Below are positions 43,044 through 52,878 of a stretch of 64,000 bases of DNA, piece after piece. Origin of the DNA: Flavobacteriales bacterium (GTDB lineage: Bacteria; Bacteroidota; Bacteroidia; Flavobacteriales_F; PHOS-HE28); the NCBI GenBank assembly GCA_019638085.1, contig JAHBUL010000007.1:149828-213827 (forward strand). The letters run 5' to 3'. The translations under genes were made by a program, and so were the position numbers. Below the pieces are notes generated by a model that saw nothing but the letters and a program-made list of their open reading frames with translations, searched no databases and was not told the origin of the DNA. Numbering within the stretch: the first letter of the stretch is position 1; each line of letters starts with the position of its first letter.

Positions 43044-44639
43044 CTAGCGCGCAACGGGGACGGGCTGAAGCGTGACCGGATCAAAGACCCAAGGCTCGGT
43101 GATCACTACCTGCACGCCGCCTCGCTCTACGCTTCGTTGCTCGCCGAACTTCACTTTGCTTATCCCGTTCTTTTCCGGTCGAGATAGGACCACGAACGTG
43201 CGCGCGTTGTTTTGATCGGGGGCATATTGCGATCCCGGTCGGATCACGTGCACGTAAAGTGTTTGATCCTCCCCCACCGGTGCGATCTCGAGCCCTTCGC
43301 GAGAAAACATCGTCATCAGCTTCGCATCCCAATATTCCGCAGCCCCGTACCGCAGGCCCTCGTCCTTGGCGAGCTCATCCATGAGCCGGGATCGTTCGGG
43401 CTGATAATTCAGCAGGGCCTCCATGCGCCCTTCCGAGGGCACAATGATCCATAGCGAGGCACTGAGCACGAAGGCCAATACCAAGGCCGTAGCGATCGTT
43501 CGTTCCCGCTTACCCAAGTCAGCAATGATCAACGAGGAGGAGAGCAATGCCAGTATGATCGCTGCGAAATTGTAACGGAGCGAATCATCTCCATCATAGC
43601 TCCCGTTCAGGACGGGGCTGATGAGGTTCGCTAGGCAGGCTAAGGGGAGAAACAGGTAAAACACCAACCGCGCGTCACCATCGCGGTCGCGCCATGCGGG
43701 ATCTCGCCCGAAACTTTTCCAGATCTCTCGCAACGCCTTCCAGATGGCATACAGCAAGGAGAACAAGGCCACATACATCAGGTAAACTTTGAGCTCATTG
43801 CCAATGAACAACCGGAAGAACTGGTCGCTGAACCGTTCCCAGCTCATCGCGATCCGCTGGAAGGCCATCACCTGATAAGGCGATTCGATCATGAAGCCCA
43901 GAAGTCCGAGCAAGATGTAGCCTACCGCTGAACCAGCCGCGATCAAAGAAGCGAGCAACAAGAGCCTTTTGCGATGCATCGAGCGGAATGCAGCGAACAC
44001 GAGGACCGCGCATGCCGGAGCGGAGAACAAGGTCCAAAAGGAACGGTCTGAGGCGCTGCCAAGCACTGTAAGCACGACCAACAAGCTGAAAGGCAACCAG
44101 CCCGTGCGACGGATGGCCCACAGCAATAAGCACAAGGCCATGAGCGCGTTCAGCAGCGCACCGAGGTGCCAGGAGTTCATCAACAACAGGAACGCCAGAT
44201 AGAAGTCCCAACCATGGATGGACCACAGGAAAACCATGGCCACCATCATCGCTGCGAAGGTGGCGGGGCGCCCATCGCGCAGCCCTGTGCCTAAGCGAAG
44301 TGCTACATGGAAAAAGAAAAAGAAGCCGATGAACTGGACCATCGGGAAGATGTAGGTCGCTGAAAGAAAGCTCTCCGTGAGTCCTTCAGTCATGAAGAAG
44401 ATCCCCATATCCGGGAAAAAATTCGGTGCTGCGTTCAGGCTCCATTGACGCAAATGGCCTCCCTCCTGAAAAATATCCCGGTAGATCGACGGTAAATACA
44501 GCGAATCAGAGGAGAAAAAGAAACCCAGCTCCCGCTCGCCAGCCGCAAAAAATGCAGCCACCACCGCCAAGCAGCCCACTGCAAGACCCGCGAGGAGCCA
44601 TAGTGCTCCGTTCGGCTTCCGAGTTTGGAACATGTTCAA
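43044..44639 (-). CDS. Polytopic membrane protein, GT-C-like
   Basis: A 531-residue protein with about twelve helices. The first outward loop has FFFSSDSLYLPSIYRDIF, again an acidic residue just after helix one. The last about 130 residues are a soluble domain (ERSRLMDELAKDEGLRYG, LYVHVIRPGSQYAP). It is convergent with the preceding gene (40 bp gap) and divergent from the GT2 gene. Either ATG 44639 or 44633 could be used. Probably an envelope glycosyltransferase or related protein. Confidence 0.55.
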   Translation of the reverse strand: MNMFQTRKPNGALWLLAGLAVGCLAVVAAFFAAGERELGFFFSSDSLYLPSIYRDIFQEGGHLRQWSLNAAPNFFPDMGIFFMTEGLTESFLSATYIFPMVQFIGFFFFFHVALRLGTGLRDGRPATFAAMMVAMVFLWSIHGWDFYLAFLLLMNSWHLGALLNALMALCLLLWAIRRTGWLPFSLLVVLTVLGSASDRSFWTLFSAPACAVLVFAAFRSMHRKRLLLLASLIAAGSAVGYILLGLLGFMIESPYQVMAFQRIAMSWERFSDQFFRLFIGNELKVYLMYVALFSLLYAIWKALREIWKSFGRDPAWRDRDGDARLVFYLFLPLACLANLISPVLNGSYDGDDSLRYNFAAIILALLSSSLIIADLGKRERTIATALVLAFVLSASLWIIVPSEGRMEALLNYQPERSRLMDELAKDEGLRYGAAEYWDAKLMTMFSREGLEIAPVGEDQTLYVHVIRPGSQYAPDQNNARTFVVLSRPEKNGISKVKFGEQRSVERGGVQVVITEPWVFDPVTLQPVPVAR

Positions 44640-44708
44640 TGGCCCGGATTATATCCCAATGATATTGAATGATCAGGGAATAGCCGCGAATCGCGAACTT
44701 CGCCGCCC

Positions 44709-45431
44709 ATGAGCCCTGCCGCTTTGAAGTCCCTCTCCATCATCATCCCCGCCTACAACGAGGAGCGCACCATCCATTTGATCCTGGACAAGGTGCGGGA
44801 TGTTGAATTGGTGAATGGTATCACCAAGGACGTGGTGATCGTGAACGACGGCAGCACGGATGGTACCGTGATCGCTGTGGAACAGTACATGGCAACCAAC
44901 CCGGCCATGGGAATCCGCTTCTTCCAGCAACCCCGGAACATGGGGAAAGGAGCGGCCATTCATCGCGGCATACTGGAGGCTAACGGCGAATACCTGATCA
45001 TCCAGGATGCGGACCTGGAGTACGACCCACGCGAATACAATGAACTGCTCCGTCCCGTGGTGGAGGGATTCGCCGATGTGGTCTATGGTTCGCGCTTCAT
45101 CGGTCACCATCCCCACCGGATCCTCTTCTTCTGGCATAGCATCGGCAACCAAGTGCTCACCTTCCTCTCCAACGCGTTCAACAATTTGAACCTCACGGAT
45201 ATGGAGACCTGCTACAAGCTGATCCGCAGCGACATCGCCAAGGGACTTGTGCTAAAGGAAAGGCGCTTCGGCTTCGAGCCTGAGGTAACCGCGAAGCTGG
45301 CCCGGGTGAAGGGCATTCGTATCTATGAGGTGGGCATCAGCTACTACGGACGCACCTATGCCGAAGGCAAGAAGATCGGCTGGAGGGACGGTTTCCGTGC
45401 GATCTGGTGCATTGTGAAGTACGGACTTTGA
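44709..45431 (+). CDS. GT2 glycosyltransferase, DPM1-like
   Basis: A 240-residue soluble family-2 glycosyltransferase: IIIPAYNEE (11-19), VNDGSTDGT with D47, and the metal-binding D100-A-D102 in [11 protein letters not shown]. It has a C-terminal segment like dolichyl-phosphate mannose/glucose synthases ([25 protein letters not shown]) and no membrane tail. It probably charges polyprenyl phosphate with a sugar, the donor that nearby GT-C proteins would need. ATGA overlap with the GH5-like lipoprotein indicates one transcript. Confidence 0.9.
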   Translation: MSPAALKSLSIIIPAYNEERTIHLILDKVRDVELVNGITKDVVIVNDGSTDGTVIAVEQYMATNPAMGIRFFQQPRNMGKGAAIHRGILEANGEYLIIQDADLEYDPREYNELLRPVVEGFADVVYGSRFIGHHPHRILFFWHSIGNQVLTFLSNAFNNLNLTDMETCYKLIRSDIAKGLVLKERRFGFEPEVTAKLARVKGIRIYEVGISYYGRTYAEGKKIGWRDGFRAIWCIVKYGL

Positions 45432-46915
45432 TGAGCATGGGACGCAAAGGTTGCATCCTGGTGCTGTGCCTATTGACTTTGGCGTCCTGTGCGCGCAAGG
45501 GTGCTTCGGATTGGATCACTTTGGAGAACGGGCGATTCGTGCAGCAGGAGCATGCCTTCTTTCCCGTGGCCTTGAATTATATCGCTGACCTGCAGTGGAA
45601 CGACACGGCCTGCTGGGCTGCCTCCTGCCGAAACTACGAGCGCGCCGATCGCTACCGGTTCAGTACGCGTGATTCCTCACTGATGCAGATCGAAGGGGAA
45701 TTCGCCCTGATCAAGCGCATGGGATTCAATACGGTGCGCATCGTGGGTATCGCCTCGGACCTGGAGTTCCCCCCGGATGACGAGACCCTGCACCTGAAGG
45801 CACGCTACGGCATGGGCGACGATTCCTTGTACACCTTCGCTGGAGATCACGAGCAACGCTACCTGCAGGCGATCGATGAGCTGATCCAGGTGGCTGAGCG
45901 CACGGACCTGAAGGTGATCCTGTTGGTACGGCTCATTCCCGGCAAGCGGCAATATGAAGAACATCTGGAGCGCCTCGCGGATCGCTTCAAGGACAGGCCT
46001 GCACTGATGGCCTACGACCTCTTCAATGAGCCGCTCTATTTCGACGTACCACATCACCGGCCCAAGGAGGAAGTGCATGAGGTGGTGAAACGATGGCGGC
46101 AGTTGGTACGAAAACATGCGCCACATCAATTGGTGACCATCGGGCTGGTCGGAGTGCCCGAGGTGTTTGCTTGGGACCCTGCCATCCTCGATGTGGACTT
46201 CATCTCCTTCCACCCTTATGAGTACGAACCCGACCAGGTGCGCAACGAGATCCATTGGTACGGCCAGCACGTGGAGAAGCCGTGGATAGTAGGCGAAACA
46301 GCCATTCCGGCGGACAACGATTCGGTGCCTTATGCGGACCAGCTGGAATTTGCCCGCAAGACCTTGGCGCAAACGGTGGCTTGTGGCGGCATCGGGTACT
46401 CCTGGTGGCAGTTCAAGGATGTGCATTGGGGCAAGTTCCACGCGGACCACATGGGCGTGGTGAACCGGGAAGGATGGACCGAGGCCGGCCCCGGCTTACC
46501 CCCGATAGAGGGCACCGTGAAACCGTTGGTAGAGGCATTCACCTCCTTCAACCCGAACAGTGACCATGGCCCGTGCGTGAAGCCTGCGAACTATTACAAC
46601 TTCTCTTCACTCCATACCACCAAGCTTACCGGGCGGATCGTGGACGAGGACCGGAAGCCCATCGTTGGCGGAGTGGTCCTCGGATGGAACGAGAACTGGA
46701 GCAGCTCCTACTACACCAAGTCCAAAGCGGACGGAAGCTTTGAGCTGTACGGGGACTTCCACTTCCACCACTGGATGGTCTCGGCCACGCGGTATTCCAT
46801 GGTGCGCGGAGATTGCCGACCCAACGCCTTCCTCACCGGTACGGACAGTGTGCCCACGTACTACTTGGGTGACATGGTGCTGGACAGCTTGCGCTTTGTG
46901 GACCCGGATAAGTGA
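45431..46915 (+). CDS. GH5-like glycoside hydrolase lipoprotein
   Basis: A 494-residue lipoprotein (lipobox LASC, C20). The body is a cellulase-type TIM barrel: the acid/base Glu is E200 in YDLFNEPLYFD, the nucleophile is probably E289 in KPWIVGETAIP, and FISFHPYEY and GYSWWQFKD lie where family members bind substrate. A C-terminal carboxypeptidase-regulatory-like domain follows (LTGRIVDEDRKPIVGGVVLG, about residue 403 on). It should act on a polysaccharide at the outer membrane or in the periplasm. It overlaps the GT2 stop by 1 bp (TGATG), an unusual pairing of synthesis and hydrolysis. Confidence 0.82.
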   Translation: MSMGRKGCILVLCLLTLASCARKGASDWITLENGRFVQQEHAFFPVALNYIADLQWNDTACWAASCRNYERADRYRFSTRDSSLMQIEGEFALIKRMGFNTVRIVGIASDLEFPPDDETLHLKARYGMGDDSLYTFAGDHEQRYLQAIDELIQVAERTDLKVILLVRLIPGKRQYEEHLERLADRFKDRPALMAYDLFNEPLYFDVPHHRPKEEVHEVVKRWRQLVRKHAPHQLVTIGLVGVPEVFAWDPAILDVDFISFHPYEYEPDQVRNEIHWYGQHVEKPWIVGETAIPADNDSVPYADQLEFARKTLAQTVACGGIGYSWWQFKDVHWGKFHADHMGVVNREGWTEAGPGLPPIEGTVKPLVEAFTSFNPNSDHGPCVKPANYYNFSSLHTTKLTGRIVDEDRKPIVGGVVLGWNENWSSSYYTKSKADGSFELYGDFHFHHWMVSATRYSMVRGDCRPNAFLTGTDSVPTYYLGDMVLDSLRFVDPDK

Positions 46916-46945
46916 TGGCCAGCGATCGCGATGTCTCTTGATGGA

Positions 46946-46964
46946 AGGGTCGGGAGTAGACCCT
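46946..46964. terminator. Possible bidirectional terminator hairpin
   Basis: AGGGTC and GACCCT are separated by 7 bases between two convergent genes, touching the stop of the minus-strand gene. There is no strong T-run on the plus side. Confidence 0.3.
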
Positions 46965-49023
46965 AATTCCCGGTCCGGTCCAAGATCCGGAACTGCTGAT
47001 CGGGGCCGACCGTGTCGCCAGTTGCGAAGAGCTCGTTGCTTTCCTTATCCAACGAGAGGTATCGCCCATTGTGGGCCTTGATCGCCACGGTACCATTTTC
47101 CTGTGGTTCCTGTGTAAAGAGGCCATAGTCACCAAGATCCTGGCCGGAGGCAGCAAGTCGTCCACCATCTTGCTCTTCCGCAGCAAGGAAGTGTCCTTTG
47201 TGCGCCAGAAAAGCGATGCGACCATCCGCCGTCCGGATCCGCACTAGGCTCTCGTGAGTTCCCATTACCTCCCGATCCACCATGCTCAGTTCATCATTGG
47301 ACCAATCGCAACTGACCATGAGTCCATTCTGGGCCTGGATCGCTACGGTGTCCAGCACGGCCACCTCCAACCCCAACCCGTGGATCCGTTGAATGCGATC
47401 GGGCGCAATGGCATTGTACGCGCACCAGTCCTCCAGGGTCCGATCATTCATCGCGTCGAAGAACTTGATGTAATTGCCCGGATATGATCCCGTGTATGCG
47501 TTCACCGTGGGGATCCCGAGCTGCTGTGTGGCCAGCATCACGTTGAGCTCAATGGCGATCGTGGCATTGTGCCATGCTTGGGCATCGTCCGTCACCGACC
47601 GTATCGGCAGATAGGCGATGGCATCGTAGCGTGATGCGCCGCCATACTCCCGCGTGATCCGCCGTTCCACATCCTGCACCATGCGCTGCGATCCGAACTT
47701 GTTGAACCGATGCACTTGGCCCACCTCCCACCGGTTGTCCTGGACTACCACCAAGGGTAGGACGGCGCTCAAGGCCAGGGCCGCCCATGGCTTGCGGAAA
47801 AGGGGCCGCATCACCGCCACGAAAAGGAAGAGGAAAAAGAGCACTTGAACATGGATGAAGCGGTCGATGGAACGGAGCGCAGAAAAGCCCGGCACTTTAT
47901 ACACCAAGGCATACAAGCTGTGCCCGCCCAGGTCCAAGCAGAACAACATGCTTAGCAGGAGGCTGATGCCGATGGCCGCCACCAAGCGCCGCGCGCTGGC
48001 GGGGATGCGTTTGGCGAACAGGACAACAGGCGCCAGCACTACCGCGATCCATGGCAACGCGCCAACAAAGAGGAAGTGGCTCCACCAGATCGGGGAAGCA
48101 GCCTTGCCCACATCATTCAAGGACCGCCAAGAAAGTGCTGCGGGGTGGGTGAAGAAGTAGGAACTGGGGCGCGGGATGGAATCCGCCACGTCCGCGAAGG
48201 AACGCGTGCCCATCTCTTGGGCCACCCGGAAGTATGGCAGCATCATCGGCAGCAGCAACAAGAGGCCGAGCACAGCAGCTCCCAGCCAGATCGCCGTAAA
48301 GCGCCATCCTTGGAAACGTCGCAAACAGGAAGGTGAACGGAAGATCACCACGTGGCCCACCAACAGGAAGAACAGTGCATAAACCAACATGAAGCCGAGG
48401 TACACCCCGCAGTAGAACTGATACACCGCGGCCAGCACCGTGAGCAGCAGGTACTTCCAGGAGCCGGTGGCCAAATGCCGCCAGAAGAACAAGAGCGTCA
48501 AGGGTGCCACGAACTTCGGCAGGGTCTGCAGGTTATTGATCTGGCCGATGTTGTGGATGCCGAAAGCGAAGATGAAGCCCGCACAGGCAGCGAGTACCCA
48601 ATTGCCGCCCCACTTGCGCAAGGCGATGGTGCAGCACCAGTAGTTCAAGGCGAACATGGCCAAGATCCATGCTTGGTAGGCTCCCTCCCGGCTGAGCCCC
48701 ATGCTGCGGAATGCGGAATAGACCGGCGCCGTGCCCAACAGGTTGTCGGACAGGGCGATCACGTTCTTCCATGGATACATGAACGGGGCATCCCAATATG
48801 CCGCCGTGCGCCCCGTAATGAAGCGATGGAAGTGCTCCAGGATGTAGTTGTTGAATCGGGCATCGCCGAGGTCACCCGGGATCAGCGCGCGATCCGGTCC
48901 AAAAAGCCCCAGTGGCACGGACCACATGCCCACTACGAAGAGCAGGATGGCGACCAACCAACCGACCGGCCCCAACCAGGAAGGGCCATAACGCACTGTG
49001 GGTTCCAACGTGCGATGGGCCAT
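46963..49023 (-). CDS. GT-C-like membrane protein with C-terminal fascin-like beta-trefoil
   Basis: A 686-residue protein. Residues 1-430 hold about eleven helices, with an acidic first outward loop (LIPGDLGDARFNNYILEHF), as in GT-C enzymes. A soluble region follows. Residues 560-686 form three repeats of about 42 residues, each with an NG or KG turn (VAIQAQNGLMVSCD, IAFLAHKGHFLAAEE, VAIKAHNGRYLSLD). This is the pattern of a fascin-like beta-trefoil, a fold that binds glycans or proteins. The fusion suggests that the enzyme holds its product or acceptor through the trefoil. It starts 4 bp after the next upstream gene. The trefoil call is moderately strong; the function is inferred. Confidence 0.7.
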   Translation of the reverse strand: MAHRTLEPTVRYGPSWLGPVGWLVAILLFVVGMWSVPLGLFGPDRALIPGDLGDARFNNYILEHFHRFITGRTAAYWDAPFMYPWKNVIALSDNLLGTAPVYSAFRSMGLSREGAYQAWILAMFALNYWCCTIALRKWGGNWVLAACAGFIFAFGIHNIGQINNLQTLPKFVAPLTLLFFWRHLATGSWKYLLLTVLAAVYQFYCGVYLGFMLVYALFFLLVGHVVIFRSPSCLRRFQGWRFTAIWLGAAVLGLLLLLPMMLPYFRVAQEMGTRSFADVADSIPRPSSYFFTHPAALSWRSLNDVGKAASPIWWSHFLFVGALPWIAVVLAPVVLFAKRIPASARRLVAAIGISLLLSMLFCLDLGGHSLYALVYKVPGFSALRSIDRFIHVQVLFFLFLFVAVMRPLFRKPWAALALSAVLPLVVVQDNRWEVGQVHRFNKFGSQRMVQDVERRITREYGGASRYDAIAYLPIRSVTDDAQAWHNATIAIELNVMLATQQLGIPTVNAYTGSYPGNYIKFFDAMNDRTLEDWCAYNAIAPDRIQRIHGLGLEVAVLDTVAIQAQNGLMVSCDWSNDELSMVDREVMGTHESLVRIRTADGRIAFLAHKGHFLAAEEQDGGRLAASGQDLGDYGLFTQEPQENGTVAIKAHNGRYLSLDKESNELFATGDTVGPDQQFRILDRTGN

Positions 49024-49027
49024 CGGC

Positions 49028-50344
49028 TCAGTTTCCGGCAGCTATGATCCCGACCACCTGCAAGATCTGCGACCACACTTCATCCTCCGAGAACCAGTCG
49101 TAATTGTAGTGCTCCATCATGCCAAAGTTCAGGCGTATCAAGGCCCAGAACAGCACCGCGATGAAGATCCGCAAGGACCAGGAACGGCGCAGCACCGAGC
49201 GGAAGAACCAGGCCGTGGGTATGGCCAGCAGGCCATAGAGATCCACCAAGCCGCGATAGCCATAGGCCCCACCGAGCCACCAGCACCACCAAGCGCTGTA
49301 CAAGAGCACGGTGATGATAAGGATCACCAGCACGGGCCGGGCCGTTCGCGTGTTCCGCCAGGCATGTACCAACAAGGTACCGACGACGATCAGGAATATG
49401 GGACTGAAGACGAACCAGCCGTTGCGGGGGCTGAACAAGACCTTGCCCGGTACCATCTTATCGAATTCCAAATGCTCACCCTTCAGCGCATACCCATTGG
49501 CATACCAATCGCCTGTAATGTGGTGCCAGTAAATGGATTGCAAGATCCACGGAACAAGACCAAGGACCAGCCCGATGATGAATGTCCATCGATGGCGGAC
49601 CAGGTTCCTCCACGCGCCCTTGATGCCATCCGGTGAGGAGAACGCCATCCACAACGGGAACACGATCACGAATGCGTTCAATTGCCTGATCAGCAGGAGC
49701 AGTGCACCGGAGAACATGAAAAGCAGCACATGCACACGTCGCGGTCCATCGATGATCCGCAGCCCGCACCAACAGAACAGGGTGATGAGGAAGAACGAAT
49801 ACACATGCGACATCAACGGCTGGTCCGTCGCATAGTAGAAGAGGTTGCTGCCCGCATAGATCGCGATCACGGCCAGCAGTGCCGAGGGGGTATTGCTGTA
49901 GCGGCGGGCAAGCTTGAAGCTGAGCACCACTCCGGCACCGGCGTAGGTGGCGGTGGCCGCCATCATGGCCACGGCATTGGCCGGATTGAAGCCTGTGTTC
50001 GGGTACTCGAACACCCACGTAAGCCACTGCGAGGCCAGGAAGAAGGGGAGCTGGAGTACGGCCACTCCCAAGGTGAAAAGGCTGATCGCCTTGTCCTCAC
50101 TCACCTTGTGGCCCCAGAACATCCAATCGAAGTCACCGGTAACAAAGGCCGAGGGTAACCACTGGTAGTAGCCCAACCCATCCCAGGCCTTCCAGAAAAA
50201 ATCGTGCGTGTTCCCTTCACCGATGTACCAGGCAGCCCGAAGGGAAAGGAAGGCCACCAGCATGAAGAGCACCCACTCCAAGAGGTGCCGGTCGCGGTTC
50301 TTCGCGAGTGTATTACTCCTTAGGGAACTGCGTTGTTGATCCAT
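49028..50344 (-). CDS. Polytopic membrane protein, GT-C-like
   Basis: A 438-residue protein with about eleven helices. The first loop contains GNTHDFFWKAWDGLGYY and GDFDWMFWGHKVSEDKA, an acidic and aromatic region typical of mannosyltransferase-like GT-C proteins. ATG 50344 (MDQQRSSLRSN) is preferred to the ORF start 30 bases upstream. It lies 4 bp upstream of the trefoil-fused protein, so the pair is co-translated. Likely an envelope glycosyltransferase; donor and acceptor unknown. Confidence 0.6.
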   Translation of the reverse strand: MDQQRSSLRSNTLAKNRDRHLLEWVLFMLVAFLSLRAAWYIGEGNTHDFFWKAWDGLGYYQWLPSAFVTGDFDWMFWGHKVSEDKAISLFTLGVAVLQLPFFLASQWLTWVFEYPNTGFNPANAVAMMAATATYAGAGVVLSFKLARRYSNTPSALLAVIAIYAGSNLFYYATDQPLMSHVYSFFLITLFCWCGLRIIDGPRRVHVLLFMFSGALLLLIRQLNAFVIVFPLWMAFSSPDGIKGAWRNLVRHRWTFIIGLVLGLVPWILQSIYWHHITGDWYANGYALKGEHLEFDKMVPGKVLFSPRNGWFVFSPIFLIVVGTLLVHAWRNTRTARPVLVILIITVLLYSAWWCWWLGGAYGYRGLVDLYGLLAIPTAWFFRSVLRRSWSLRIFIAVLFWALIRLNFGMMEHYNYDWFSEDEVWSQILQVVGIIAAGN

Positions 50345-50509
50345 GCAAAAGTGGAAGAGGAGATCCAAGTACACCTATGAACTGGATATCCGCCGAGCGA
50401 ACTACGTACCTATTTGAAGTTGCCAATGTACCCTATTCGAACAATCACGCCGCGAACCCGTCAACGACCCGGCTGTGCAATTCCTCGTTCGCGCCGCTGC
50501 GTTCCATGC

Positions 50510-52029
50510 TCATTGCTGTTTCCCAAGCGTATCCCCCGGGAGTGCTTCACTGTGTTTGAACAATACGGTGCCACTCTCCGTGAAGGCCTCCATCCGTTCG
50601 TATCCATGGAACAAGGTGGTATCCACTTCATATTTCATGGCGAGGCGATAGGCATCATTCTCCGTAAATCCGTTCCTATCGGCGTGCTGGATCTTGTCAA
50701 GGTCCATTTGCATCCGGTAAAAATTCAGCGCTGGCTCGAACAACCAATTGACACCGATGTGTAATGGTGGTCCCTTGTAATTCCGAGCTTCCATGTCCTT
50801 CACGATCGCATGTATGGCATCCTTGGTCCGCACATCATACCCCCATTCAACACTGTGATAGGGCCCGAAACCGCGAGCAAAGGACAACACGCCCCAAAGT
50901 GCTGCAATGGCAACCACCGCCGGTGGCGTCCGCTTCCAGCCTTGCTCATACGCCAAGGCCAACAGGTGCATCACCAGCAACACCAACATGGGCACGAAGA
51001 ACAAGGCGAAGCGTTCCATCATCCGGTCCACACCGAACAGGGCGTGTTGCAGCTCGCCTCCAACGCTCGTTACAACGAGGACCAACAGCAAGGTAGGCAA
51101 TGCGGTCCAGCGGTTGAAAAGGAGCGATCGTGGTTCCTGATCCGCCAGATGGTGACCACGGATGCCACTGCTACTATCGCGATAACGACGCCATACAGCA
51201 CCGTCATCACGGCATCCGGAATTTGCACCCACGGTAAAAGGCTCCTGATCCAAGTGGCCACGGTTGAACTGAAGAAGCCACTCTTTCCCCCGAAATCCAA
51301 TGTGCTCTGTTCCAGCATGTGTTCGATGGGTAACCACAGCGCCGCAATGGAAACAGCCACCATGGTCAGGTTCATGAGCGTGATGGGGACAAGCCGCTTG
51401 CGAGGCAGCTCACCATGGGAAATGCGGACCCACAGCAAGGCATAGAGGGTGAACAAGCCGGCCAGATGCACATTGAGGAGGGTGAAGTTGCTCAGGGTGG
51501 CCAGCAACGATGCCACGTTGAAGAGAGCCATGTCGCGCAATCTTCCCTGCTGGATACCACGGATCAAGTAGAACAAGGCCATGAGCATGAAGCCAAAGGA
51601 GAGGCCGTAGCCACGCGCCAAGGTGAACAGCTCCAGCATGTAGGTATTGGTACCCAACACCACAAAACCACAGATAGCGAACCAAGCGGGAAGCTTCAGC
51701 AGGATCCGCGCGGCATAAAAGAGGAACAGCACGAGTGCCAACAAATTGGGCGTTCGCAAGGAGAGCTCCGAGTTCCCAAGGAACTGGTCGGCAAGCTTCA
51801 GCCCCACCGAGTTCAAGAGGTGGTTGTTGGTGAAACCGTCCACGTGCTGAAGAAGCTCCCAGTAGCTCAACTTCACATAATAGATATAGGAATAGGACTC
51901 GTCGTGAGTAAAGGAGGCCGTGGCAGCACGGTACACCGCAAATGCCGTGATAACAAGACCGATCAAGGCCAAGATGACAGCTGTTCGTCGACGCGTTAAC
52001 CCGCCTTCCTGGATCACTTCTGTGTCCAT
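50510..52029 (-). pseudogene. GT-C-like glycosyltransferase gene with frameshift
   Basis: Two overlapping frames together encode one protein. Residues 1 to about 303 (from ATG 52029, MDTEVIQEGG) end in VTIWRIRNHDRS and then run into a short unrelated tail. The other frame picks up with SLLFNRWTALPTLLLVLVV and continues to 50510. The switch point is the AAAAGG run at about 51117-51122; one added base in the coding-strand CCTTTTC restores the frame. The N-terminal loop SFTHDESYSYIYYVKLSYWE has the acidic motif of GT-C/GT39-like proteins. It is either a recent mutation or a homopolymer sequencing error. Confidence 0.75.
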
Positions 52030-52040
52030 ATCGGCCAAGC

Positions 52041-52769
52041 CTAGACCAGTGTCACGTGTTCCTCCGGCACCACCGCCTCGCCCCTCAGTCGCAGGAAAAG
52101 TTGCACCGTGGCCACCACGTCCTTCTTGCAATAGGTGGCTATGCGTTCGAGGTCCTTGTCCTCGTAGTACACCCGTGCCACATCCGCGCCGGTGATATCA
52201 TCCTTCGGCGTGGGGATGCCCAGGATGTGCGTGAGCAAGGCCAGTGATGTGAAGTTCTTGCGATCTCCGAAGCTCCACATGCTCATGGTATCCAGGAAGC
52301 CCACCTCCCATGGCTTCAGGCCACCTACATCCAACAACTTCGGCAGCTTGATGCCATGCACGATGCAGCGGCGTGCTATCCACGGGAAATCGAACTCCTT
52401 GCCGTTGTGGCCACAGAGCCAATGGTCATCGGTGTTGTAGTTCTTGTTCAGCAGGTCCACAAAACGTAGGAGCACATCGCGTTCATCATCCCCATGGAAT
52501 GAGGTTACCCGCAGCGCGTGGCCACTGCCAGCGCGCTTCAATCCACCTACACTGATGCAGATGATCTTTCCGAACTCCGCTAGGATGCCGCCACGCTCGA
52601 CGTAGATCTCCTCGGCGGTCTTCCCGCTGCGCTCCTGCTCGAAGCGCGTCTTGTCACCGAAGAGCTTCGCACTGCGCTCATCCAACTCGCTGAACTCCCG
52701 GACAGCAGGGACGGTCTCGATATCGAGGAAGAGGATCTTGCTGAGGTCTTTTACGTCGTTGGCACGCAT
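52041..52769 (-). CDS. Predicted PolB-like 3'-5' exonuclease
   Basis: A 242-residue DEDDy exonuclease: D and E in KILFLDIETVPAV, D in CGHNGKEFDFPWIARR, and Y...D in ATYCKKDVVATVQLF. The motifs and length match the stand-alone PolB-exonuclease-like family. It would trim 3' ends of DNA in repair or replication. It is followed after 11 bp by the frameshifted membrane protein, with which it is probably co-transcribed although functionally unrelated. Confidence 0.88.
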   Translation of the reverse strand: MRANDVKDLSKILFLDIETVPAVREFSELDERSAKLFGDKTRFEQERSGKTAEEIYVERGGILAEFGKIICISVGGLKRAGSGHALRVTSFHGDDERDVLLRFVDLLNKNYNTDDHWLCGHNGKEFDFPWIARRCIVHGIKLPKLLDVGGLKPWEVGFLDTMSMWSFGDRKNFTSLALLTHILGIPTPKDDITGADVARVYYEDKDLERIATYCKKDVVATVQLFLRLRGEAVVPEEHVTLV

Positions 52770-52816
52770 TTCTTCCCGGATTTGGTGTTTGGCAAACTTG
52801 CATTTTTGTGGGTGAT

Positions 52817-52855
52817 GGAGGACAGGGAGGTAAAGGGTGTCAGGGAGGGAGGGAC
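52817..52855. repeat. GGGAGGTAAAGGG repeat, right of four-helix gene
   Basis: G-rich words on the plus strand (GGACAGGGAGGTAAAGGG, GGGAGGGAGGGACC) are followed by CATTACCTCC and CATTACCTTC on the other side. They resemble, in inverted orientation, the array at 53401-53595. Confidence 0.5.
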
Positions 52856-52878
52856 CGCCATTACCTCCTTCACGCCCA

